From the NCBI GenBank assembly GCA_025084515.1, contig JAJAGP010000357.1:1-64000 (forward strand): a stretch of 64,000 nucleotides of DNA. The letters are read 5' to 3'. The notes beneath the pieces were generated by a model. It saw only the letters and a program-made list of their open reading frames with translations. It made no database searches and was not told where the DNA came from. This document shows, piece by piece, positions 10,751 through 22,263 of this stretch (the first letter of the stretch is position 1; each line of letters opens with the position of its first letter). This stretch comes from Ancistrus triradiatus. Taxonomy: Eukaryota; Chordata; Actinopteri; Siluriformes; Loricariidae. A program made the position numbers and the translations under genes.

Positions 10751-11790
10751 CAGTGGTGCTTGAAAGTTTGTGAACCCTTTAGAATTTTCTGTATTCCTGC
10801 ATAAATATGACCTAAAACATCATCAGATTTTCATAGTCCTAAAAGTAAATAAAGAGAATCCAGTTAAACAAATGAGTCAACAATATTATACTTGGTCTTT
10901 TATACTTGAGGAAAGTTATCCAATATTACATATTAGTGAGTGGCAAAAGTAAGTGAACCTCTAGGATTAGCAGTTAATTTGAAGGTGAAATTAGAATCAG
11001 GTGTTTTCAATCAATGGGATGACAATCAGGTGTGAGTGGGCACCCTGTTTTATTTAAAGAACAGGGATCTATCAAAGTCTGCTCTTCACAACACATGTTT
11101 GTGGAAGTGTATCATGGCACGAACAAAGGAGATGTCTTAGTACCTCAGAAAAAGAGTTGTTGATGCTCATCAGGCTGGAAAAGGTTACAAAACCATCTCT
11201 AAAGAGTTTGGACTCCACCAATCCACAGTCAGACAGATTATGTACAAATGGAGGAAATTCCAGACCATTGTTACCCTCCCCAGGAGTGGTCGACCAAAAC
11301 AGATCACTCCAAGAGCAAGGTGTGTAATAGTTGTCGAGGTCACAAAGGACCCCAGGGTAACTTCTAAGCAACTGAAGGCCTCTCTCACATTGGCTAATGT
11401 TAATGTTCATGAGTCCACCATCAGAAGAACACTGAACAACAATGGTGTGCATGGCAGGGCTGCAAGAAGAAACCCACTGCTCTCCAAAACAACATTGCTG
11501 CTCATCTGCAGTTTGCTAAAGATCACGTGGACAAGCAGAAGGCTATTGGAAGAATGTTTTGTGGACAGATAAGAACAAAATATTGTCCTGCATTCCAGCA
11601 TAAGAACCTTATCCCATCTGTGAAACATGATGGTGGTAGTATCATGGTTTGGGCCTGTAATGCTACATCTGGTCCAGGACGGCTTGCCCTCATTGATGGA
11701 GCAATGAATACTGAATTATATCAAAGTATTTTAAAGAAAAATATCAGGACATCTGTCCATGAACTGAACGCCAAGAGAAGGTGGGTCATG
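10751..11790 (+). mobile_element. Tc1-like transposon, second copy of the 2066 family
   Basis: The left end is CAGTGGTGCTTGAAAGTTTG after a TA at 10749-10750, identical in its first bases to the element at 2066. A long 5' flank (10751-11113) precedes the transposase start. Homology to the family stops abruptly near 11790, just before the second catalytic Asp, and the right inverted repeat is missing, so the 3' third has been lost. Confidence 0.85.
11114..11790 (+). pseudogene. Tc1-like transposase pseudogene, 3' truncated
   Basis: Starts at ATG 11114 (MARTKEMS) and hits an in-frame TAG at the ninth codon. It then reads on as a clean N-terminal DNA-binding region: a first helix-turn-helix with KRVVDAHQAGKGYKTISKEF, a Pro-Arg-Ser-Gly-Arg-Pro hook (RSGRPKQI), and a second helix-turn-helix with VTSKQLKASLTLANVNVHES. 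Near 11487 a deletion shifts the frame. The other frame continues with DKQKAIGRMFCGQ and HDGGSIMVWACNATSGPGRL, the block between the first and second catalytic Asp. The first-Asp motif itself is damaged. Reading ends at RRWVM, where the family would continue to the second Asp. At least three lesions; not functional. Confidence 0.85.
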
Positions 11791-13104
11791 AAGGGAGAAA
11801 TATGCAAATCCCTTCCAACCTTTCTTCAAGGAACATTGTTTTTTAAACATTTCGATAAATTTCATGCATTTGTTGAAAAAATGGAGATCCTCTGCCCAGC
11901 TTTTTTCCTCAAAGACTTGTGGATGTTGTTTTTGTACCAAATCATGATGTAATTACCTGTTGACATTGCTTTTTATCTCAGTACTAGCCCTAAATTGCCC
12001 CGTCCCATTTCATGTTCTGTATTGCTGGCTTGAAGTGCAGGAATGAATGTATGTATGATGTATGAATGTAACAAATGAAATAACAGACCAGACAAACATG
12101 AAATATATTTTGTTCATAATGTCTTCGCAAGTTCCATTCCTGTCCAAACCTTTTCTGATTTTGGCTTGTAATTGGCTCTGTATTTTTCTACAGATGTACA
12201 GTTATTTCTGCCATGTAGGAGCACACCTGGTCTGCATACACTAACAGAGATCCAGCCCCCTTGATCTGGAGGAATTCTGAATGGACGGTGGAAGCCCCTG
12301 GCAAGGCAGAACACAGACATAGTTTAGACACATGGTACCAGAACACAATACCTGGAAATCAGACATGCAAATGGAACTAAACACAAACTGGTTCATGTCT
12401 GAATCTGTAGGTACTGACTTCCAGGGTGTGTGATTCTAGTGAGGAGTTTCGCCAATGGGTCCAGTTCCGTTCCTTTGTTGTTTATGTCTGAGTGGCGTCC
12501 TGGAGTAGTGTTGAGCTCTGGTACCGTATGTCTCATCTATGCCCATGTTCTGTTGCCAGAGGCTTTCATTGAGTTTCAGAGTTTTCTTTGAATCTAGGTT
12601 GCTGGGTCAATGGTAGTGAAAGCAGAACATTAGTGCCACCACATGACAATACCTAATTACATGAAGTACTGAGTGGGAAACTTGTAGATTGGGAATATTT
12701 AATCTTTATCTGCTTTTCTGAGACTGTACAAGACATTAGTTATGCTGTTAAACAAAATGTTATTTCAGGTACAGGATATACTTAGCCATACCACACAGGT
12801 TGTACAATAACAGATATTTGTACAGTGCTAATAAGCCAATGCACAATACAGTGTTATTTCTGTTTTTTTTTCTTCTTCACAAAAGTCAGTAACAAATGTT
12901 AAATCAGCAATTGATGGGTCACTAGAAGATGTATAAGAAATGACACATAATGACACAAGGCAGAAGAATAAGAAGGTGTGTTGAAAAAGTTGCTCGGGCA
13001 GAGTCATGAACATTGGTCCAGCAGAACGCCTGCTCTAACAAATGGTGTGTCTCAGCAGTAATACCTGCAAAAAACAGAAAAAATCCTTAGGAATACACTT
13101 AGGC
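11791..13104. other. No gene seen
   Basis: Repeat-poor sequence without a supported exon. The open frames that continue from the transposase into this stretch (to 11952) lose all transposase similarity. Confidence 0.45.
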
Positions 13105-14290
13105 TACACTCACCAGACACTTTATCAGGTACACTTGCTTGTTTCTACACTCACTGTCCATTTGATCAGTTCCACTTACCATATAGAAGCACTTTGTAGT
13201 TCTACAATTACAGACTGTAGTCCATCTGTTTCTCTACATACTTTGTCCCCTTTACTCTATTCTCTAATGGTCAGGACTCCCAGAGATCAGGTACTATTTG
13301 GGTTGTGGATCATTCTCAGTACTGCAGTGACACTGTTATGGTGGTGGTGTGTTAGTGTGTGTTGTGCTGTTACGATTGGATCAGACACAGCAGTGCTGCT
13401 GGAGTTTTAAACCACTGTTCACTCACTGTGCACTCTGTTAGACACATCTACCTTATTGCTCCATCTTGTAGATGTAAAGTCAGAGACAGTAACTTGTCTG
13501 TTATTGCACAGTTTGCATTGGTGGCTTTGTAATCCTTCATCAATGATTACAGGATGCTGCCTACAACATGCTAGTGGCTGGATATTTTTGCGGTAACAGT
13601 GAGGTCTTTAAAAACTCATCAGTGTCAACGCAATGCTGAGAATGATCCACCACCAGGGTTGTAACGATGCGTTGTGTTTCAAAAATGGGACAAAGTCTAT
13701 CGTCGGGCGGTCGATGCATTATCTAGTTGGGGTGTGTTTTTGATAATATCGCCATCCATTTCAGAACACTACAGGGCGGAGTCATACTCAAAGATGCGTA
13801 TCCTGTTCTCCATGAGAATCCTTCCAATCTTTTTAATTGCAAGGGACCAAACTCTTTTGGTTTAATTTTTACAAGAGATGTACACATTATTTTGTATTGT
13901 TATTCTTCAGGAATAAAAAGGAATGTTTTCACTCGGTTATTTATGATATGGTGCAGCTGCAGTAGAGCATTGTAGTTACATTTTAAACTTGTTTCTAGTA
14001 TTTTCTTTAAATTGCAGGGGACTTTGCAATTATGGAGTTTTGTTATTTAAAAACGTATACTAGAAAATGTGCATTGTTTTGCACACCTCTTAGACCCCTA
14101 TCCACCATCCAAATAGTACCTGATCTGTGGGGGTCCTGACTTTTAGAGAACAGAATAAAGGACAAAAACAAAGTATGTAGAGAAACAGGTGGACTACAGT
14201 CTGTAATTGTAGAACTTCAAAGTGCGTCTGTATAGTAGGTGAAACTGACAAAATGAGTACAGGATCAAGGAGGTGAACCTAATAAAGCGA
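13105..14290. mobile_element. Long-armed fold-back element, copy B (interrupted)
   Basis: The left arm (13105-13415) starts 'tacactcaccagacacttta'. The right arm runs to about 14290, ending 'ggtgaacctaataaagcg', its inverted partner. Arm blocks 'ctacaattacagactgtagt' and 'actacagtctgtaattgtag' face each other. The loop (13416-13600) has the same sequence as the loop of the 32420 copy. A 447-bp hAT element sits in the right arm; without it the element would be about 740 bp. No coding capacity. Confidence 0.8.
13654..14100. mobile_element. hAT non-autonomous element inside a fold-back
   Basis: The ends are CAGGGTTGTAACGATGCG and, at the right, the complement of TAGGGGTCTAAGAGGTG, a typical imperfect hAT terminal inverted repeat. 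It is flanked by 8-bp direct repeats, tccaccac (13646-13653) and tccaccat (14101-14108). Together they restore the fold-back arm when one copy is removed. This is strong evidence of hAT-type insertion. No transposase is recognisable. The element at 24850 begins with a similar end. Confidence 0.85.
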
Positions 14291-14611
14291 AGACCACATC
14301 ATACTTCAATTCACTATATTCACATTCACATATACATATGGTATTCCAGCCAATATTGTTGTTTCCTTATGCCCACTCAATCTTGCATTTGGGCTTTAAT
14401 AAGAAATAAAATCACATGTTACCATTTTGAATCCATTCATTCCATGCATGCAACTGGTCACTGTTATGGTCCATGCTGGCCTCAGAAAATTCATGATCTG
14501 AAACCCCAAAAGAGACTTCATCATTTTAATTTGCATGCCAAGCCCTTGATTTAATAGTCAAGAGTACAATGATAGCATCGTGGAATTATTTAACAGGCCG
14601 CCATTGCCTAC
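14291..14611. other. No repeat seen; start of intron if the adjacent exon is real
   Basis: No second exon could be found here. If the coding exon just to the right is real, this would be the beginning of its downstream intron, read on the minus strand. Confidence 0.35.
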
Positions 14612-14795
14612 CTTTCGAGTGATCCAGGAGGTTTCTGAGCTCGCGCAGTGCTTGGGTGAGATTTTCCAGTCGGTGGTGCAGGTACGCATTTTCACCTCGC
14701 AGTTTCTTGATTGTGTCTTGAAGATCATAAGTGAAGGCGATCTGGCCGATGAAGGAGATGGTCAGCAATGTGACAGCTAACTGCACATGGAACAT
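14612..14795 (-). CDS. Candidate first coding exon: membrane-anchor or signal segment plus leucine-zipper coiled coil
   Basis: From ATG 14795 (context gagaaaATGT, A at -3) the exon encodes 61 residues. Residues 4-22 are hydrophobic (VQLAVTLLTISFIGQIAFT), fitting a signal peptide or anchor. Residues 25-57 place Leu/Ile/Asn at 25, 29, 32, 36, 39, 43, 46, 50, 53 and 57, a perfect 4-3 heptad with Asn at 36 as in dimeric zippers. NLT at 45-47 is a possible N-glycosylation site. Right after the codon for Lys61 comes AAAG|GTAGGC (donor GT at 14611-14610), and past it the frame meets a stop within nine codons, as for an intron. Upstream, the open frame extends to 14852 with a basic stretch RKLTRTKKVREK. 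This would suit a type II membrane protein if an earlier exon joins at the CAG near 14850. I do not recognise the gene. No other exon of it is visible, so it is partial. It could still be chance, but the heptad, anchor and donor together make that unlikely. Confidence 0.6.
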
Positions 14796-15136
14796 TTTCT
14801 CACGCACTTTCTTTGTTCTAGTGAGCTTCCTAAAAACCAGGTCCCACACTGACTAAAACTGTGCTGATGTCTATTTATCAGGCATATCTTCTACAGCAGG
14901 GCAATGTGTATGCCCTCTGGTGCTGGGTGCTTTAGGACTGGACATGCATTAATAAATCAATTGACATTTCATGCTCCATTAATTTAGCTTATCCCAGTAT
15001 ATAACAAAGTCATGAATGGTGAAAAACTAGAAAACAGTGGAAATTAGAGTTTGAGCCTAGGGTACGTCTCCTAACTTTGAATATTTTCAGAGACTGCAGA
15101 CATTTGAATGACCAAAGCTTTATACGTTTACATGTA

Positions 15137-15306
15137 CATTTACATTTACAGCATTTAGCAGACGCCCTTATCCAGAGCGACTTACAATTGATACAGTCTT
15201 ACAATCCAAGTAATTGTGGGTTAAGGGTCTTGCTTGGCAGAGGTGGGATTTGAACCCTGGACCTTCTGGTCCATAGTCCAGTACCTTACCCGCTAGGCTA
15301 CCACAG
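15137..15306 (-). repeat. tRNA-derived SINE, copy with internal deletion
   Basis: Minus-strand copy running from tail 'catttacagcatttagcaga' to head complement 'taggctaccacag'. About 20 bp of the body is missing: 'gggtcttgcttggcagaggt' joins directly where other copies carry 'caaggacccaacagtggcag'. Confidence 0.85.
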
Positions 15307-15616
15307 ACCCTATACAGAGCCTATTATTGTCAAAAATCATTACGTTTTTACAAACCTGTAAATGAAATTTCAGCTATATTTACACATTATAGCCTTCAAC
15401 ATCAAAGTGAAAATAACATTTAAGCAATTCTGTTCCATTGTAAAAATTAATTAGTAAAATTAATTCTTTGGATAGGTGACCAACCCCTTTAGAAGTCCAT
15501 TATTAACTTGATCACATATAAACGATTACCTTACAGATTACACACCAGGCTAACTGCCCCCCAGCTGAAATCAACGGCAATGGTTTTGATTACCTCATAA
15601 TAAAAGCAGCTAGTAT

Positions 15617-15965
15617 TGCATAGAAGTGCAAGGTAATCTGAAGAACTCACCAAAGTTGGAAAGGTGCTTTCAAATGGGCTCTGGGATAAAGTTGTGGAAA
15701 GACAGAAGTTATAGAAATACAACAATGTTTCTGATGATCAGAGTACTATTAATAATTGGAAATTGGAAGTTAGTGTATGGCACCAACATCTTGCCTAAAT
15801 TGGGCCATTTAAGTAAACTGGATGACTGAACCAGTGGAGCTATCAACAGGCCAGTGGCAACTGTGAAGGACTTCCAGGTCTTTATAATTGGTTGGTCTAT
15901 GTGTATGACAACAATCTCACAAGCATTACGAAAAGCTGTATATAGAGTACCTGTAATACAACAGT
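15617..15965 (+). mobile_element. Tc1-like transposase N-terminal fragment, fifth family
   Basis: The plus strand near 15840-15935 reads RPVATVKDFQVFIIG and then TTISQALRKA, resembling the second helix-turn-helix of Tc1 transposases. The same stretch recurs at 17811-17905, sharing 'ctatcaacaggccagtggca' and 'gacaacaatctcacaagc'. Both are decayed fragments; no ends were identified. Confidence 0.6.
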
Positions 15966-17810
15966 AGTTTTGGTTGCACCGTCGCCCCCCTAGGAATTGC
16001 TCTTAAGAAATTTTATTGTTTATTGTCTCCCCACGTTGAAATTAAATGTATGCCCTAGTTTAGGATAGGAAGGTAGCTTCCAATAATAATCTAATAATGA
16101 GAGCAGTCCATTGCTGCTCACTTAAGGACTGAATTTTCACAATTCTCCAAGGGACAATGGTCAGATCTTCCTCAATCTAGGTATGCAAAGCTGGTAGAGA
16201 CATATCCAAACACACTGATGCCTGTAAGTAAAGCGGAAAGGGCTCTACAATTGTAGTTTTCTATGTCATATTTATTTTCAGAAACGTTGTTTTATTTCCT
16301 CTTTACTTGAAAGTTGTAAGGCAAAATGTGTACATAAAGCTAGAAAAATATATTTGAAAGGGTTCTGATTTTAGGCTGTTAGTCAAAAAATTGACTATTT
16401 TGAAAGAGTCTGATTGGCATTTACAATGAGTCAAAAAAGTAAGAAAACCAATGCTGAACATATGTGACGTGGACAATTTAAGTTCAAAATAGACAACCCA
16501 AATGAGACAAATGAGCACCATTTTCTAAGTTACTTATTAAGAAAAGAGTCCCACGCTAAGCGGCAGGGACGTTTTTACACTATTTCTTGTACTGGGACAC
16601 ATAATTTAAAGGGGGACAGCTGCACCATCTGCTTTCCAATGAATCATAGGGGCACAAGTGTGCATAAACAATAAGCCTGTTACACACTAGTAGAATAAGT
16701 TATTTACCACTAAAATGGGCGTTACTCTTCCATGGATGTGAAATGAAGAACAAAAACACTAAAGAATGCTTTTCAATTGCATTAAATAAACGAGCTGTAT
16801 TTTGCCTGCAGGTTGGATGATTTTCTTTTAAATATCTGCTGCTGTCCATTACTCAACGAGAAAAATAATATTAATAAAAAAGAAACCTAGTGAAATCGTT
16901 AGCCGCTCAATCTATAGCAAGGATACCGGGAATTGTGGGAACTGTAGTGCACCTGTAGTGAATTTGCGTGATGTTTCTTGTAGTTCTGCTCAGCAAGCCG
17001 GGATAAAATTCCATTTCCCCCCGTTATTTTACTGGGGCACAGCAACATTTGTGCAACGCTTTCTTGTACTTTGTTAACCTTTCGTGACTTTATATGCGAA
17101 CTTGACCCGAGTTTGATTCATTGTGTGGAATCGGCTCAAACGCTCAGAGTCGACTCTGTAAACCTGGAGTCAGAGTTTAGGAATCGACTTTGGGAATCGA
17201 CTTCTACTACCCATCGATGAACACGCGAACCAAACAAATCAGATGCCGCGTGCATTTTATCAGGTGTTTGTTTAGTTTTAAAACGAAAATATTTGGAGTC
17301 TTTTCACTTTTATGTGAACAGTTTACTATTAACCTGTTACTAATGCCTAAAGGAGTTGCGAAATACCGAGTGCAGTTTGTACTTTGATGAATATCAGTGG
17401 TCTAAAAAAAGTTATTTTTAATGATGGATGTTGATGGACGTCCATATTTTCAAGCCCAGGTAGATATGGATGCGTCCTTGGCCTGGTCAGGTGGCAGGTT
17501 ATCACCTTGTGGAGTAGGACTGACCAACCAGGTAAACTCCTGGCCTTCATTTCATGGTAAGTTACCAAATTACCAATTACTGTTTGGCTAAAGAGCTCAT
17601 AGCGTAAACGATAGGTTTGTTTTATTTGATTTCTACAGCATGTATATATGCTTGCTTAGTAGGTCTGATCTGAATGTCCAATCCTAGCCAGTGGGGCTTG
17701 CTGCTAAATCTTACTAATGTTTGTTTGGTTGAGTTTCACAAATTGATTAGATATCAGTCAGTATGAGTACATACACTGTACATATGCTTGCATCTTGTAT
17801 AATTAACCAA
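15966..17810. other. No gene; one possible hAT-like end
   Basis: No exon seen. Around 17120-17215 a repetitive tract of 'gaatcgact' and 'ggaatcgacttctactaccc' resembles hAT-type subterminal repeats, but no partner end or duplication was found. The stretch 16900-17060 is less AT-rich than its surroundings and has no obvious identity. Confidence 0.35.
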
Positions 17811-18050
17811 ACTGGATGACTGAACCAGGGAAGCTATCAACAGGCCAGTGGCAACTTTCAGGGACCTCTGTTCATGTGACAACAATCTCACAAGCTTTAC
17901 ACACAGTTTCAATACAGTTTAGAAAATATTTGTTAGATCTTGATGACAATTTGGATACACCAAGGCATACTGACTTGGTGTATGAGCAGAGCTCTTTTAG
18001 GGTGCAACTTTCCAAAAATGTCCTGAGACCTTAAATCTGACCATCTCACA
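17811..18050 (+). mobile_element. Tc1-like transposase fragment, second copy of the 15617 family
   Basis: 'ggatgactgaaccagggaag' followed by 'ctatcaacaggccagtggca' matches 15821-15860. HVTTISQALHTV aligns with TTISQALRKAV of the other copy. Coding similarity fades after about 17920. Dead fragment. Confidence 0.6.
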
Positions 18051-18194
18051 CTGTTCCTAAGCAAGGAGCCTGACCATCCAGGTCTCCATGCTCAGATGTC
18101 CAGTATACATGTCCAAACGTAGTATGCTTAAAACATCAGGACATTAATTGGGTTTGTGAGTGTACAATAGCTGCACTTATGGTTTTGCAGACAT

Positions 18195-18272
18195 GTACAG
18201 TGCTCTTTATAGAGGAACTGCAGGTGTTGTAGGGCTGGAGAGTGGGACTGTCTCCATCTGGTGGACACATTG
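18195..18272 (+). repeat. Short dispersed repeat, copy 1
   Basis: 'tctttatagaggaactgcag' then 'ggctggagagtgggactgtc' then 'catctggtggacac' matches 19089-19162 in the same order and orientation. Unclassified; possibly the edge of an unknown element. Confidence 0.5.
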
Positions 18273-19088
18273 CTTAAGCATTTCATAACGCAGGTGTATA
18301 GGTTTTTTTTTACTGCCCTTGTTTCTTCTTATGCCACATGTTTCTCTCAGTTCAGTTGCTGCTTATTTCAGTTCTCTGCTTGTGGCAGAAAGCTGCAGCA
18401 ATTTCTTAAACATAGACTAATCTGCAAGGGTCCTGAGATCCATCTTTTGTTCTCTTGCACAGGTAATTCACCTGAGTGTTACAAGCTGCATATAGTCATC
18501 ATCTTGGTGCTTACAAGAAGTGCAGAGCCAACCAGGGGTTGCTCAGCATTCAGTCTGTTCATGTTGATGCCGCATGTTTAAGAACTTTCTGCACCATAGG
18601 TGGCGCTGTTGTACTACAAAAGCGACAGTATCTGATAGGGTACTGTATGGCTTAAATAAAATGAAAAATAAAGATAATAGCCTTATTGACTATCTAGAAA
18701 ATAGCCAAACTGCCTGTAAAACAGCATTACATTCCAGCCAAACAAATCTTTTGGCTTTAAGTTGCTGTTTGCGGCTCAGGCTTTTTTGAATTTTTAATTC
18801 TTTGCTTCACTACTCATTCCTTTTACCTGCACCGTCTGCTCTCATCCTGTTTGTAAGTATCCTAAATTGTCATTTATTCAGTAAATGATTTCAGGAATGA
18901 GTTGACTTCGGATAGCGGGTTTGCCTGCAAAACATTTTGGACAGTGTAATGCAGACATTCAACAATATACTGAAAAATCTGCGGCTTGCAAAAGGAACTT
19001 TTACAAATGATTTGATTTTAATTTGTTCCCTGTATATCTAGTTTTTATTTTATGTAAAAAAAAAAAGGTGAAAATATGAACAAAACAC
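18273..19088. other. No gene seen
   Basis: The interval between the two short repeats. The 106-codon open frame at 18261-18581 is Cys/Phe/Ser-rich with no domain that I recognise, and I treat it as chance. Confidence 0.4.
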
Positions 19089-19162
19089 GTCTTTATACGT
19101 ACCGTAGAACTGCAGGCATTACAGGCTGGAGGGTGCGACGGTGTCGCCATCTAGTGGACATG
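19089..19162 (+). repeat. Short dispersed repeat, copy 2
   Basis: Second copy of the 18195 repeat: 'tctttatacgtaccgtagaa' then 'ggctggagggtgcgacggtg' then 'catctagtggacat'. Its CpGs are better preserved than in the first copy, so it may be nearer the ancestral sequence. Confidence 0.5.
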
Positions 19163-19282
19163 TTTTGCACAGCTTTTGGAAGGTGTTCTACATTCGCCTA
19201 AAACGATACGTCCTCTCCTCATGTGCAAAATTTGTTTAATTTGGATGTACTGTACACCAAAGGTCTTTTGTATGTAACATGT

Positions 19283-19410
19283 GGACTGTGGTAGCTTAGC
19301 GGTTAAGGTACTAAGACTATGGACCAGAAGGTCCAGGGTTCAAATCCCACCTCTGCCAAGCTGCTATTGTTGGGTCCTGGAGCAAGACCCTTAACCCACA
19401 ATTGCTTGTA
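19283..19410 (+). repeat. tRNA-derived SINE, 3' truncated
   Basis: Head 'ggactgtggtagcttagcgg', B box GGTTCAAATCC and body 'gcaagacccttaacccaca' are intact. The copy stops after 'attgcttgta' and lacks the LINE-type tail. Confidence 0.85.
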
Positions 19411-20377
19411 GTGCTACTTCTTACATTATAATGTATAAATAATACTATATTAATATTGCTGACTCTCATAACTACCTCGAGCCAAGGCAACGAAATTTTG
19501 TTCTTATGAACACTGTATGGTGTAAATTTGAATGACAATAAAAGTCTGTTGTCATTATTGCATCATTACTGCAGAGTTCAATCTTTATACTCCCTAGCAA
19601 ACTGAAGCCTTTTTTTATTAGGCTTTCCAACAAGTGGTTTTCTTATGGCTACACAGCTGTTTAGTCCCAGTTCTGTGAGCTTTGTGCTTGTGGAAATGCT
19701 CTTATTTTCACTGTTAAACATAGCAGTGAGTTCTGCTGTCTGGCTATGATCTGACCTCACCAACTTTTAAATGCTCTCCAATCATGGTCATTCAAGATTT
19801 TTTCCAGCCACATTTGTTCCATGTAGTTGACAGTTCAGAAATATCCATTCAGTTCTTAATAATGCGTTGGCCAGATCTTAAACCAGTTCCAGTCATTTCC
19901 GTAATTTTTCCAGTAATTTAGATATTTCCTTTGCTTGATACAGGCCAGTAATTTGACCCTTTTGAATCGTATCGTTTCCGTGACCATCGCATACGTCTGA
20001 CATGGTGGTTAAACAAATGATTAGCTGCTCAGTGCATCAGTTAGAGTTGAGAGAAATATCGTCGGCTGAAACACATTAACCTCTACAGTAATTATCCAGT
20101 CAAAGCCTCTTAAGTATTTGCTTATTTCAATCCATCAGTGACTATTATGTGGCCTGGCAGCTAAGTCTGTGTACGTGCAGGCAAATTTGTTGCAGTGTTG
20201 TCGTCTGTTAGTGTCTACCTTGCAAATACTAAAAAAAAACAATGTTTTGACTGAAAATATTAGTGTACCAAAATAAAAATGGGTTTGTTGAAACTGAAAG
20301 GGCTTTTTTCCCTTCAAGTATTCTTTTGATGTTTTTAAAGTGCAAAGACCAAACTTTTACCAACAAAAGGACATTAT
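19411..20377. other. No clear feature
   Basis: Positions 19575-19880 look weakly like an antisense Tc1 5' region (for example 'tttcttatggctacacagct'), but no protein motif could be read, so I do not call it. Confidence 0.3.
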
Positions 20378-20660
20378 TTATGTATACAAGTTTGCAGTCA
20401 TAACATCAGTTAGGTTTAGGAGAACAGAGTAATTAGACTGGCCACAAATGGCTTGGGTTTGCCATGACATTGTTTCTACAATGCCTCTACAGTGAGACAT
20501 CACATCATTGATTAATTTTTGGCCGAGATCTTGTATTGACAATGGATGACTCGAATAGTGCTGTAAAACCTTCTCTAGCACATCCCAAAGCCTGTCAGTG
20601 GAGATAAGGTCAGAGCTTCATAGTGGCTAGTTCATTGTGAAAATGGTTCCTCATGAGATG
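20378..20660 (-). mobile_element. Tc1-like transposase C-terminal fragment
   Basis: The minus strand reads MLEKVLQHYSSHPLSIQDLG then QKLINDVMSHCRGIVETM, which resembles the helical C-terminal region after the NPIENLWD block of Tc1 transposases. The block itself would lie at 20585-20640 but is degraded. Weak and partial. Confidence 0.45.
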
Positions 20661-22263
20661 TATGGTATAAAATGCAGTGTAAAAAGTTTCCATGTTATCT
20701 GCTAGTAAGCTTATTTGTTTTTCAGTTACTTATCTTCAGTAGCTTTTTTCAAAAATCATGATCAGGGTTGTGGTGAGAATTCGAGGGTTGTGCTGAGAAC
20801 TTGGCAACATAGAGGGCAGAGTAGGAAGACCTACCGCTGAGTCTCCCAAATGACCCAAATCTGCATTCATTTAGTTGGAAGAGCCTCCTGGTTTCAATAT
20901 ACTGGTTATTTTTCTCCATTCTTTCTGAAGTATAGAGAGAGACAGTTGTGGTCAGGTGCTGTCTTTATCAAGATTAATGAACAGTTTGAAGTTTTTAGTC
21001 CTCTGCATGAGATCAATGAATGCAATACTCACAAGGGCCAAACAGGAGCATCTCTCACACACACACACACACGCCAATGCGCAAACGCTTGCCAGGGGCT
21101 GCATGTTAAATGTCCAAGTGGTAATCAATGCAGAGAAATTAGCTATTGATTGTGTATCATTCTATAATAGGTAACCTATGGGTTTGCTCTTTTCGAAAAT
21201 TCCAATACTGTCCATGGGAGTAAAAGCATAATAACTCTGTCTAGCCAAGAATGGGGCTGTGAGCGCAGACACCAGCAGTGCTCCTGGGGGCAAACTGCAA
21301 TTAGTATAGAGGGCATAAACATGGGGAGAGGAAATATTGATGAACTTTACATGAGCTACAAAGTTCATTAAGTACTTTATGAGAAGGTGGATGCCGTATT
21401 GGTTTTTCAGTAAGGTTGACCTTGATCTTACAGTTTCTGGTTGCTTTTCTGAATAAGAACTATAATGGAGGAACTGCTGATTGTTTTCTGTGCAGTTTTT
21501 ACGTTGCAATCTAAGGCTTTCTGCTGCATTTGGGGAAGTATTAGTGTAGAATGAGTGTTGTCGTTAATGTTGCATATGTCTTGTTTCATTCTTGCAATTT
21601 GTGAGGGGAATTTTTATCATTATTAATTCATATGTAACCATAACTTGATGATTGGGTGACCGGCATCTAATACCTGCTGTTACAAAGACATTTAAATGAG
21701 CAGCTCAAACACGATATGTTTTATCCTTTGCTCTTCTAACATGCTGTACTATGTACCATTGACTGTTTGCATGCACTTAATCTGATAACTGTAAAACAAA
21801 GATTTTGCCAGTAACCCGTTCAACATGTTTACATGCACTTAAAATAATCGGATAATGGGAAAACTCCGGGTTTACATGACATGGCAATAATCAGATAAGC
21901 AGGAGGGCTTTCCACCATGTGCGGATTTGATCGCTGCTCCTTTAAAACCCAATATTAACCATTGTATCGGAGAGCTTTTAAAAATATCTCTGTTTCGATG
22001 CATTATCTAGAAGATGACGTATATTCAACTTCTTCATTTCCTCAAGCATATTCTGCATTTCAGGAAAGTGTTTGGTAGCCAATTTGCAAGTTCTGCATTT
22101 AATTCCTGGGTATCCCAGATGCCAGCTACCAAGTCTATTGAGACAAAATAATCCAAACACCAAAACAGGCAACTACTATGTGAGAGTGACGACGTGATCA
22201 GTTAAAAGTAATAATAATGCATTATTTTTGTTTGACGAAAGCCAAAAATGCATCAATAGGCAG
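20661..22263. other. No gene; short CA repeat and possible DNA transposon scrap
   Basis: A (CA)n run sits at 21055-21072. The minus-strand 115-codon open frame at 21162-21509 shows no recognisable domain, signal or coding bias. Positions 21800-21920 (ggttt-acatg motifs around 'aaaataatcggataatggga') may be an old transposon end, but no partner was found. Confidence 0.35.

Noticed and set aside
21162..21509. 115-codon minus-strand open frame
   Set aside because: No domain, signal peptide, splice context or composition bias that I can recognise; chance length in 64 kb.
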